Source: an uncultured Pseudomonadota bacterium (GTDB lineage: Bacteria; Pseudomonadota; Gammaproteobacteria; Burkholderiales; SG8-41). Taken from it: a DNA stretch of 6,015 bases. Below, in pieces: positions 1 through 5,890 of the stretch. Under the pieces are notes generated by a model. The model did no database searches. It was not told the DNA's origin and was given only the letters and a program-made list of their open reading frames with translations. The stretch's first letter is position 1, and each line of letters starts with the position of its first letter. The position numbers and the translations under genes were made by a program. The stretch is from the NCBI GenBank assembly GCA_946885605.1, contig CAMPGR010000175.1, forward strand, positions 1-6,015, read 5' to 3'.

Positions 1-778
1 CGCCGCGCTGCAACTGCTCGGCAAGCGCCGCGTAATCGGCGACCGGCGCGCGGGCGATGTGGATGAGGGCCGTGGGGCTTTTCTTGAGCGCGAGCGTCTC
101 GGGGCTCTAAAGGTTGCGGGTTTCGGGCGTGAGCGGCACCGCGAGCACGACGAAATCCGCCGTAGGCAGCAGCTTGTCGAGCTCCGAATAGGGATAAACC
201 GCTTCGGCGTGGCGCGATTTGCGGGCGCTGCGCCGCACCGCGATTACCCGCAGGTGCAGCTCTTTCGCCGCACGCGCCGCCGCTTCGCCCAGGTCTCCCA
301 GGCCGACGACGAGCGCTGTCTGTCCGGTGAGGGCGGGCGTGAAGAGTTGCTCCCAGCGGCCGCGCTGCTGATTGGCGATGATCTGCGGCATGCGCGTGTG
401 CAGCATCGTATACGCCATGCGCATGAACTCCTGCGCCTTCGCGCCGTGCGCGCCGCGGTTGTTGGTGAAGGCGACCCGGCGCGGCAGCCAGTCGAGCGGC
501 AGATAACCGTCCACTCCGGCGGAGGTCGCGTGTATCCAGCGCAAGGCGGGCGCACGCGTGGCGAGATCGTGGCGATCCTGCGGCACCCCGATCACGATTT
601 CCGCGGTGGCGAGCGCTTCTTCCAGCGTGTCGCCGTCCCACCCGAAAGTCACGCGCAGCCTGAGTGCAAGCTCGGGATGCCGCGCGCACGCCGCCGCCCA
701 GCGTTCCGGGGTGATGTGAAAGATGTCCGCCTTGCGGCGCGCGTTCTCGATATGGAGGTGAACCGGCTGCGCGCTCAA
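1..778 (-). pseudogene. D-2-hydroxyacid dehydrogenase, interrupted by an in-frame amber codon (partial)
   Basis: The first 223 codons match the NAD(P)-dependent D-2-hydroxyacid dehydrogenase family: the catalytic-domain start VHLHIEN, the substrate loop RWIHATSAGVDGY (80-92), the helix AQEFMRMAYTML (115-126), the NAD-binding glycine motif VVGLGDLG (157-164) and VLAVPLTPETRNL (211-223). A TAG (109-107) then follows. The same frame continues for 35 codons to the window edge with family-like sequence: SPETLALKKSPTALIHIARA, then PVADYAALAEQLQRG. This contains the expected catalytic-region arginine (IAR). The full family length is about 310-330 residues, so the stop removes the rest of the NAD domain and the catalytic Glu/His. 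The only in-frame start after the upstream TGA is TTG at 778. A recent nonsense mutation or a sequencing error would explain this. Its role beside the transporter cluster is unknown. Confidence 0.75.
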
Positions 779-790
779 TCATTCATCCCC

Positions 791-817
791 GTGCAAAGGG
801 TTGACAACCCTGTGCAC
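791..817. repeat. 12-bp-arm inverted repeat abutting the dehydrogenase start
   Basis: The arms GTGCAAAGGGTT (791-802) and AACCCTGTGCAC (806-817) pair except at one A/G position, around the 3-nt centre GAC. The core AGGGTT-GAC-AACCCT is a perfect interrupted palindrome. On the minus strand it ends directly before a GGGG (790-787) that could serve as the ribosome site of the TTG-started dehydrogenase frame. It may be an RNA hairpin, a dimeric regulator's operator, or the edge of the neighbouring repeat element. Confidence 0.5.
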
Positions 818-824
818 CACAAAT

Positions 825-867
825 CTCCCCTCGCCCGCAAATGCGGGAGAGGGGTCGGGGGTGAGGG
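825..867. repeat. Dispersed CCCTCTCCC/GGGAGAGGG hairpin repeat
   Basis: The arms CCCCTCGCCCGCA (827-839) and TGCGGGAGAGGGG (842-854) pair with one mismatch (833 with 848) across a 2-nt centre. They are followed by GGGGGTGAGGG. I recognise the combination of a CCCTCTCCC-type hairpin with an adjacent CCCTCACCCC tail as a short non-coding repeat found in many intergenic spaces of beta- and gammaproteobacteria, similar in style to REP elements. Here it lies between the binding-protein gene and the interrupted dehydrogenase. The copy number in this genome cannot be seen from one window. Confidence 0.65.
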
Positions 868-898
868 CGAGCGTCGTAATTCATTCTTGCGACGCTCG
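868..898 (-). terminator. Perfect 9-bp hairpin immediately after the binding-protein stop
   Basis: The arms CGAGCGTCG (868-876) and CGACGCTCG (890-898) are exact reverse complements around a 13-nt AT-richer loop. The stem begins on the base after the TAA stop at 899-901. No run of T follows on the minus strand, so this is not a textbook intrinsic terminator. It may protect the 3' end of the message or work together with the next two hairpins to reduce read-through. Confidence 0.4.
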
Positions 899-1885
899 TT
901 ACTTGATCTGCTTCGAACGGTTGTACGGGTCGGCGAGAAATGCGCTGTCCGGAACCGCTTTTTTCGCGATGCCGCTCTCGAGCAGGATCGCGTGCATGCG
1001 CTTGAGCGAAGCGATGTCCGACGGTTCGAAGGACGCCATGTACGCGCCGTCCCACTGGTCGGCATACGCTCTTGCATCGTCCGGCTTCATGTTGGCCGTC
1101 TTCTGCAGGATCTCTGCGACCTTGCCCTTGTTCCTGGAGCCGAATTCCAGGCCCTTGCGCACCGCGGCGATGAATTTCGCCACGGCTTCCGGATTCTTGC
1201 TCACATACTCGTTATGGACGATCGAGACGGCAAGAATGGGTGGAGCATTCGACTTGGTGAGTTTTTTCCATTCATCGACCACGTTCGCCAGCCGCCGGAG
1301 CTTCGTTTCCTGCATCTGCGCAATGGTGACGGAACGGATCGACGCTGCGTCGATTTCCTTCTGGATGAGAAACTGGGCGAGGCGCGGCTCGTTGCCCGGC
1401 GCAACGCTGTAGCTGCCCGGCTTCAATCCGAAATTGTGCTCGAGTATGGTCGTGGCAATGGCGTGCGTCGCGCTGCCGGGCGGCGACATGCCGATTTTCT
1501 TGCCCTTGAACTCGGCGACCGACTTGATCGGCGAATCGGCCAGCACGACGAACTGCGCTTCGGCGATTTGCGTCGCGAGCACGATCCGCACCGGCACGCC
1601 GTCTGCTGCGATATTCATCGAGGCGGTGGATGGCGCGGCGAAGGCGAGGTCGATCGCGCGCGGCACGATCGCGCGCGTCGGCCCGTTCACCTCGGCGAAC
1701 TTGACCCATTCGACATCGAGCCCCTCCTTCTCGGCGAACTTCATCTCCTCCATCACCGCGCCGAACCCCAGGCTGAAGCCGCTGGTCCAGTATCCGACCT
1801 TGATTTTCTGTGCCCAAGCGGAACCCGGCACGATGACGAACAAGCCAATGCAAAGAACCGCGAAGCGGGCGATAACGGACCTCAT
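899..1885 (-). CDS. ABC transporter substrate-binding protein, NitT/TauT type
   Basis: A 328-residue periplasmic protein that would bind the imported substrate and deliver it to the permease. It has a classic Sec signal peptide: MRSVIAR, a hydrophobic core at about 8-20, then GSAWA with predicted cleavage before Gln26. There is no lipobox cysteine at the cleavage site. The mature start KIKVGYWTSGFSLGFG matches the first strand and ligand loop of the NMT1/THI5-like and SsuA/TauA folds. The VPRAIDLAFAAPST stretch (about 74-87) and SVAEFKGKKIGMSPPGSATH (122-141) are the typical hinge and second ligand-loop regions. The length is normal. It lies 99 bp downstream of the ATPase with its own leader, and ends at TAA directly followed by a hairpin. 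The ligand is unknown; linkage to UbiX/UbiD suggests a carboxylic acid. It is the last clearly intact gene of the cluster. Confidence 0.93.
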   Translation of the reverse strand: MRSVIARFAVLCIGLFVIVPGSAWAQKIKVGYWTSGFSLGFGAVMEEMKFAEKEGLDVEWVKFAEVNGPTRAIVPRAIDLAFAAPSTASMNIAADGVPVRIVLATQIAEAQFVVLADSPIKSVAEFKGKKIGMSPPGSATHAIATTILEHNFGLKPGSYSVAPGNEPRLAQFLIQKEIDAASIRSVTIAQMQETKLRRLANVVDEWKKLTKSNAPPILAVSIVHNEYVSKNPEAVAKFIAAVRKGLEFGSRNKGKVAEILQKTANMKPDDARAYADQWDGAYMASFEPSDIASLKRMHAILLESGIAKKAVPDSAFLADPYNRSKQIK

Positions 1886-1941
1886 CACTGTCTTCTCCTG
1901 ATGTTAGGCGAACCGGAGGGTGCGGCACGGAAAATTAGCAC
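1885..1941 (-). CDS. Possible 18-codon leader ORF before the binding-protein gene
   Basis: A GTG (1941-1939) sits 5 nt after a strong GGAGG (1951-1947). It opens a frame encoding MLIFRAAPSGSPNIRRRQ, ending at TGA (1887-1885). The last base of that TGA is the first base of the binding-protein ATG (TGATG), the arrangement seen in translationally coupled genes. The peptide is short, ends in RRRQ, and resembles nothing I recognise. Its ribosome-binding site falls in one arm of the inverted repeat. It could be a real leader peptide that gates translation of the transporter protein, or chance in a GC-rich gap. The overlap and the good ribosome site are what can be seen; function is inference. Confidence 0.25.
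   Translation of the reverse strand: MLIFRAAPSGSPNIRRRQ
1895..1899 (-). promoter_or_regulatory. Ribosome-binding site of the binding-protein gene
   Basis: The AGGAG on the minus strand lies 9 nt before the ATG at 1885 and 6 nt before an in-frame GTG at 1888. Both starts are possible and differ by one residue. The ATG is preferred as the commoner codon. This is the cleanest ribosome site in the window, consistent with separate strong translation of the periplasmic subunit. Confidence 0.7.
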
Positions 1942-1957
1942 GGCGACCTCCGTTCGC
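1908..1957 (-). promoter_or_regulatory. Imperfect inverted repeat in the leader of the binding-protein gene
   Basis: Within the 99-bp gap between the ATPase and binding-protein genes, the minus-strand arm GCGAACGGAGG (1957-1947) can pair with CCTCCGGTTCGC (1919-1908), leaving one bulged base. The 27-nt spacer contains GTGC and GCAC blocks that could extend the helix. The GGAGG of the first arm is itself a strong ribosome-binding-like sequence, so it would be hidden when the hairpin forms. There is no U-tract after the hairpin, so it does not look like an intrinsic terminator. Likely roles are mRNA processing or stabilisation that raises binding-protein output, or translational control. I see no convincing -35/-10 promoter in this gap. 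Confidence 0.5.
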
Positions 1958-1984
1958 GAAATACGCTTTTGTCCTGAGCTTATT

Positions 1985-2779
1985 TCAAATGAGCGCGCGC
2001 AGGCGCTGAATGTAGCCGGTAACCGCTGCATCGGTGGGATCGCGCGGGCGCTGCAGCGCGATCGGCACGATCTCGCGCACCCGACCGGGCCGCGGGGACA
2101 TGACCGCCACTTCGTCGGCAAGCACCGCCGCTTCCTCGACGTCGTGCGTGACGAAGACGACGGTCATGTGCTTCATGCCGTAGATCCGCAGCAGCTCGGC
2201 ATGCATGAGGCTGCGCGTCTGCGCGTCGAGCCGCGAGAACGGCTCGTCCATGAGGAGCGTCGTCGGTTCGGTCACGAGACTGCGGGCGAGCGCGACGCGG
2301 CTGCGCATCCCGCCGGAAAGCTGGTAGGGAAAGGCCTCCTCGAACTCGCCGAGATCGACGAGCTGCAGCGCGTCGCGGGCGCGCTCGAGCCGCTCGCGGC
2401 GCGGCATGTCCCCGGCTTCCAGCGCGAACTCCACGTTGTGGAGCGCGGTGCGCCACGGCAGCAGCCGGTCATCCTGGAACATGTAGCTGATCGAGCGCCA
2501 GTCCCGGAATTGCTCCGAGGCGACACCGCCGAACGTAACATGGCCGCGGCTCGGCTTCAGTATGCCGGAGATGATGTTGAGCAGTGTCGACTTGCCGCAG
2601 CCCGATGCTCCGAGGATCGCGAGGATGGAGCGCGGCCGCACCGCGAGCTCGATATCCTGCAGCACCATGAGTGTTGCACCGTCAGCCTCGAACCATTTGC
2701 TCACGCCGTGAACCTCGATGGCGGGCGCAGGAGCGTCCGCCTTGCGGGTTTCGTGCGTGTCGATCGTGCGCGTGTCCAT
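1985..2779 (-). CDS. ABC transporter ATP-binding protein, NitT/TauT (SsuB/TauB-like) family
   Basis: A 264-residue cytoplasmic ATPase that energises the importer. Motifs in order are Walker A GASGCGKST (57-65), the Q-loop MFQDDRLLPWR with Gln102, the signature LSGGMRSRVALARSL (154-168), Walker B TTLLMDEP (173-180, catalytic Glu179), the D-loop SRLD (182-185, where SALD is commoner), and the H-loop His212 (VFVTHDVEEA). The LLPW after the Q-loop and the GGMRxRVALAR form are typical of the nitrate/sulfonate/taurine branch. The start is the ATG at 2779, giving a 20-residue polar N-terminus before the first strand. The reading frame is open for a further kilobase upstream, but that region is the out-of-frame UbiD gene. 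There is no clear Shine-Dalgarno sequence. The start lies 5 nt after the UbiD stop, so translation probably depends on ribosomes finishing UbiD. Confidence 0.96.
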   Translation of the reverse strand: MDTRTIDTHETRKADAPAPAIEVHGVSKWFEADGATLMVLQDIELAVRPRSILAILGASGCGKSTLLNIISGILKPSRGHVTFGGVASEQFRDWRSISYMFQDDRLLPWRTALHNVEFALEAGDMPRRERLERARDALQLVDLGEFEEAFPYQLSGGMRSRVALARSLVTEPTTLLMDEPFSRLDAQTRSLMHAELLRIYGMKHMTVVFVTHDVEEAAVLADEVAVMSPRPGRVREIVPIALQRPRDPTDAAVTGYIQRLRALI

Positions 2780-2784
2780 GTGTC

Positions 2785-4419
2785 TTACGCGGGCGGCCTC
2801 GCGGCAAAGCGTGAGCCGCGCAGGCAGATGCGACCGCGCGCATCCTGCCAGAGTTTCTCTTCGGCGTGCAGCTTGCCAAGGGCGCGCGCAACCGTCTGAA
2901 AATCGTACTCGGCAAAGTGCGCTGCGATCTCCTGGTAGTAGCGCGGCTCGGGCTCTATCAGGGCTTGAATCTTCTGCGCGAGCGTTGCGACCTGCTCGGG
3001 TACTGCGTGTCCTGCGGGCGGTGCGGCGTCGCGCTTCCCCGAGAGATAATCGGCAATCTTCGCGCGGTCGGCGTAGGCGTACGCGATGCGCTCGAAGCGC
3101 TCGCGCGGGATGCCTTCCCCGACGGTCGCGTCGATGCCGACCTTCGCCCCCGTGGGCACGACCCCCGGCGGCGTGACCGGCAGACTGGGATCGAGCGGCT
3201 TTGCGCGCGCGCCGGGAACGATGAAGACATCGCGATCGGCCTGCACGCGCGTCGCAATGGCCCATTCGACGTCCATCGGGTCGAAAACGTCGATGTCCTC
3301 GTCCACCACCACGACGTGCTTCAGATCCATCACGGACAGCGCGGCAAGGAGCGCGTTCTTGCCTTCGCCGGCCTGTTTCCTGATGGAAATGACCGCGTGC
3401 CAGAACGCACAGCCGCCCAGGGTCACGTTGATGTCTTTGACCTGGACCCCGGCCGTCTTGAGCGCGCGCCGGATGGCCTGGTAGCGCGTGGGGGCGGCGA
3501 GCCAGGTGTTTTCCCACGGCATGTGCAGCGCGTAGTACATCGCGTCGCGCCGCATGGTGATCGCTTTCACTTTCACCAGCGGATTCCAGTGGAGCCCGCC
3601 CATGAGACGGGTGAATTCTCCGAAGCGGCCCTCGGGATAAACCCAGCCCGTGGGCAGGATCTCGGCTTCGAGGACAATCTCCGCGTCGGCGATGCACGGC
3701 AGATCGATCGTCTCGCACATCGCAAGCTCGACCGGCGCGCCGCGTATCCCGCCGGCGACCGCCATCTCGTCCACGCCGAGCGGGGCTCGGAAGCCGGAGC
3801 CCATGATCTCGAAGGGATGCGTGCCGATCGAGATCGAAATGGGGCACGGGCGCCCGGCCTCATGGGCGCGCTGGGCGAAGAGCCGCATGTTGTTCGGCGT
3901 GACGATATCGATCCCGGTTAAGTTCTTCTCCTTCACCATGAAACGGTAGATCCCGGAGTTCACGCCGAACTCGGGGTCTTTGGCGATGGTGACGCCCGCG
4001 GTGATCATCGGGCCGCCGTCGTAGATCGAGGACATGGGGATCGGCAGGCGGAAGAGGTCCACTTCCTCGCCGACCTGGATCACCTGCTTGTGCGCGCAGG
4101 TCTCGACGTAGCGCGGCGAGAGGGGGTGATCGATCCCGCGCTGCAGCTTCTGCTCGATTTCGGGATAGGTTTCGCAGCCGATGGACATGATGGCGCGCTC
4201 GCGCGTGCGGATGATGCCCGAGACGATCGGCATGGCGTACCCGATCACGTCGTGGAAGACGAGCGCCTTGTCCGATTGATCGACGAGGGTCGCGACGTGG
4301 CGGATATCGACGGGCTGGCGGATGTCCACCAGCTCCTTCGCCGCGCGCAGGCGCTCGAGGAATTCGCGAAAGGTCTCGTTTGCCGCGGAGGCGCCGCGGC
4401 GCGGGGCGGTATCGGGCAT
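2785..4419 (-). CDS. UbiD-family prFMN-dependent (de)carboxylase with C-terminal extension
   Basis: A 544-residue cytoplasmic enzyme that would reversibly decarboxylate an aromatic or alpha,beta-unsaturated acid using prFMN. By comparison with fungal Fdc1, the catalytic triad is present: Arg159 (in NSGIYR), Glu263 and Glu268 (EGRFGEF, where most relatives have EGPFGE). The metal/cofactor ligands Asn154 and Glu236 (CETIDL) are also there. The usual ligand histidine appears to be Asn177 (TPNNMR). Other family blocks are VDEDIDVFDPMDVEWAIATR at 372-391 and GIDAT at 428-432. Residues from about 470 to 544 form an extra tail with winged-helix-like helices and a basic end. The start ATG at 4419 has a GAGAG motif 7 nt upstream, lying at the 3' end of ubiX. 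The stop (TAA at 2787-2785) is 5 nt before the ATPase ATG. It is too divergent from E. coli UbiD to call ubiquinone biosynthesis; a catabolic role for an imported acid is more likely. The substrate is unknown. Confidence 0.94.
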   Translation of the reverse strand: MPDTAPRRGASAANETFREFLERLRAAKELVDIRQPVDIRHVATLVDQSDKALVFHDVIGYAMPIVSGIIRTRERAIMSIGCETYPEIEQKLQRGIDHPLSPRYVETCAHKQVIQVGEEVDLFRLPIPMSSIYDGGPMITAGVTIAKDPEFGVNSGIYRFMVKEKNLTGIDIVTPNNMRLFAQRAHEAGRPCPISISIGTHPFEIMGSGFRAPLGVDEMAVAGGIRGAPVELAMCETIDLPCIADAEIVLEAEILPTGWVYPEGRFGEFTRLMGGLHWNPLVKVKAITMRRDAMYYALHMPWENTWLAAPTRYQAIRRALKTAGVQVKDINVTLGGCAFWHAVISIRKQAGEGKNALLAALSVMDLKHVVVVDEDIDVFDPMDVEWAIATRVQADRDVFIVPGARAKPLDPSLPVTPPGVVPTGAKVGIDATVGEGIPRERFERIAYAYADRAKIADYLSGKRDAAPPAGHAVPEQVATLAQKIQALIEPEPRYYQEIAAHFAEYDFQTVARALGKLHAEEKLWQDARGRICLRGSRFAARPPA

Positions 4420-4423
4420 CAGG

Positions 4424-5050
4424 TCACTCTCTTTCGGGGCTTGCGCCGCTCATGCCCGCCCAGCGCTTCACGCGGCTGTGCGCGATGCCGAAGAGGTCGA
4501 GCACGCGCCCGACCGTGTGGTCCACCATCGCGTCGATGGAGCGGGCATGGCTGTAGAACGCGGGAACGGGCGGGAAAACGATGCCGCCCATCTCGGTCAC
4601 CGTGACCATGTTGCGCAGGTGAGCGAGGTTGAGCGGCGCCTCGCGGGGCATCAGGACGAGGCGGCGGCGTTCCTTCAGGATCACGTCGGCTGCGCGCGTG
4701 ATGAGGTTGTCGGAAAACCCGTGCGCGACGCCGGCAAGCGTCTTCATCGAGCACGGTGCGATCACCATCCCGTGCGTGATGAACGATCCGCTCGCGATCG
4801 TTGCGCCGACGTCGCGCACGTTGTGCACCACGTCCGCGAGCTTGCCGATGTCCTTGCGCGTGAGACCGTGATCCTGCCAGGCGTTGAGCGCGCCGGCGTC
4901 CGATACGATCACGTGGCTCTCCCAGCCGCCGACTTCGCGCAAGACCTCCAGCATGCGTATGCCATAGATGGAGCCGGTGGCGCCGGTGATGGCGACGATG
5001 AGGCGCTGCGGCGCTTCGGATGACGTTTCCGCTTTCTTTCCCGCGGTCAT
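4424..5050 (-). CDS. ubiX: UbiX-type flavin prenyltransferase
   Basis: A 208-residue cytoplasmic flavoprotein of normal UbiX/Pad1 length. The family transfers a dimethylallyl group from DMAP to FMN, producing prenylated FMN (prFMN), the cofactor of UbiD enzymes. Hallmarks are GATGSIYG at residues 23-30 (phosphate/flavin loop), SDAG at 50-53, GSFITHGMVIAPCSMKTLAG at 88-107, SDNLITRAADV at 113-123, KERRRLVLMPREAPL at 126-140, and PPVPAFY at 160-166 with the conserved tyrosine. All are close to consensus, so the enzyme should be active. The start is the ATG at 5050, overlapping the permease stop as ATGA. An AAGGA motif lies about 12 nt upstream, inside the permease gene. Residues 1-14 are a polar tail before the core. 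The UbiD gene begins 4 nt after its stop. This is most likely a dedicated cofactor supplier for that decarboxylase, not only the ubiquinone-pathway copy. Confidence 0.96.
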   Translation of the reverse strand: MTAGKKAETSSEAPQRLIVAITGATGSIYGIRMLEVLREVGGWESHVIVSDAGALNAWQDHGLTRKDIGKLADVVHNVRDVGATIASGSFITHGMVIAPCSMKTLAGVAHGFSDNLITRAADVILKERRRLVLMPREAPLNLAHLRNMVTVTEMGGIVFPPVPAFYSHARSIDAMVDHTVGRVLDLFGIAHSRVKRWAGMSGASPERE

Positions 5051-5859
5051 GACTTTTCTGCTTCCTTCTTCCAGCGGAACAGATGATTTTCCAACGGTCG
5101 CAGGATGCCCATTTCGAGCGCGGCCATGAGCACGATCAGCGTGATCGTCCACGCAAAGACCTGGTCGGTCTGGATGAGATCCGCCGCCTGACGCAGCCGA
5201 TATCCTACACCGCTCGAGGAGCCCAGTGTCTCGGCCACGAGCGAAACGCGCCATCCGAACCCGAAGGCAAGGCGCGCGCCGGAGAAGAAGTAGGGCAGGA
5301 TCGTCGGCAGGTAGATCTTCACCATGATCTTGCGGCTCGGCATGCGCAGCACCTGCGCAAGCTCGATGTAATCCGCATTCACGGTGCGCGTGCCCTGCCA
5401 GACATTGGTGATGATGAGCGGCATCGCGGTCATGAAGACCACGAAAATAGTCGTCGCGTTCGAGATGCCGAACCAGATGATGGCGAAAATCGCCCAGATC
5501 GCCGAGGACACCGTGTTCATCACGGGGATGATCGGCTCGAAGAACTCGCCGAGCCGGCGGTTCGCGCCAAAGAGGATGCCGAGCGGCAGCCCGACGAGCG
5601 TCGCGAAGGCGAAGCCCGCCGCGACGCGACCGAGCGTGATGCCCAAGTTCACCCACAGGTCGCCGCTGGCCGACAACGCTTTCAGGCTTTCCCAGACGCG
5701 CGGCGGGCCGGGGAGCACGTAGTGCGGCATGGTGAGCGAGCCGAGCCACCAGATACCGATGATGGCCGCGACGAGCGCCGCGCGCTGCAAAACGAGGTCC
5801 ATGCGCCACGCGCGCGCCGGCACGGTGGCGTGAATCTTGTCTTCCAATACCGTTGGCAT
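5047..5859 (-). CDS. ABC transporter permease, NitT/TauT (SsuC-like) family
   Basis: A 270-residue integral membrane subunit of an importer in the nitrate/sulfonate/taurine-type family. Hydrophobic segments lie at about residues 24-42, 76-98, 108-131, 135-152, 187-205 and 233-253, the usual six-helix layout of a BPD_transp_1 permease of normal length. The EAA cytoplasmic loop that docks on the ATPase spans about 166-185, starting ELAQ and ending IYLP. Its spacing is canonical, but the usual glycine is Arg172. The start chosen is the ATG at 5859-5857 (MPTVLEDK). The frame stays open upstream to 5955, but that stretch overlaps the thioesterase 3' end and looks like antiframe sequence. The ribosome-binding site is weak (AAAAGAAC). 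Its stop codon overlaps the ubiX start as ATGA, so the two are probably translationally coupled. Its partner ATPase and binding protein lie downstream, beyond ubiX and the UbiD gene. Confidence 0.93.
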   Translation of the reverse strand: MPTVLEDKIHATVPARAWRMDLVLQRAALVAAIIGIWWLGSLTMPHYVLPGPPRVWESLKALSASGDLWVNLGITLGRVAAGFAFATLVGLPLGILFGANRRLGEFFEPIIPVMNTVSSAIWAIFAIIWFGISNATTIFVVFMTAMPLIITNVWQGTRTVNADYIELAQVLRMPSRKIMVKIYLPTILPYFFSGARLAFGFGWRVSLVAETLGSSSGVGYRLRQAADLIQTDQVFAWTITLIVLMAALEMGILRPLENHLFRWKKEAEKS

Positions 5860-5890
5860 TTGTTCTTTTTTGACCGGACGCGCGGCGAAG

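Noticed and set aside
801..829. TTGACA as a -35 box for a plus-strand promoter
   Set aside because: TTGACA is the centre of the palindrome, there is no -10-like hexamer at suitable spacing, and no plus-strand gene follows.
1650..1677. Direct repeat of CGATCGCGCGCG
   Set aside because: It lies in the binding-protein coding sequence and reflects the repeated residues RAIVPRAID in GC-rich codons.
59..2899. Very long plus-strand open frame (946 codons) antisense to four genes
   Set aside because: It runs through several unrelated minus-strand genes and both intergenic gaps, is very rich in Arg, His and Asp/Glu, shows no recognisable domain, and is typical of antisense frames in GC-rich DNA.
2780..3847. 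Upstream extension of the ATPase frame to 620 codons, suggesting a fusion protein
   Set aside because: The upstream part overlaps the UbiD gene in another frame and is low-complexity Arg/Ala/Gly-rich. The ATPase domain begins naturally at the ATG at 2779, right after the UbiD stop.
2866..3921. Plus-strand 351-codon frame opposite the UbiD gene
   Set aside because: The opposite strand encodes a clear UbiD protein with all its family blocks; this frame has the same Arg-rich shadow composition and no motif.
5051..5809. Upstream extension of the UbiX frame to 461 codons
   Set aside because: It overlaps the permease out of frame and has no membrane or enzyme motifs. The ATGA overlap at 5050-5047 and the normal UbiX length support the short start.
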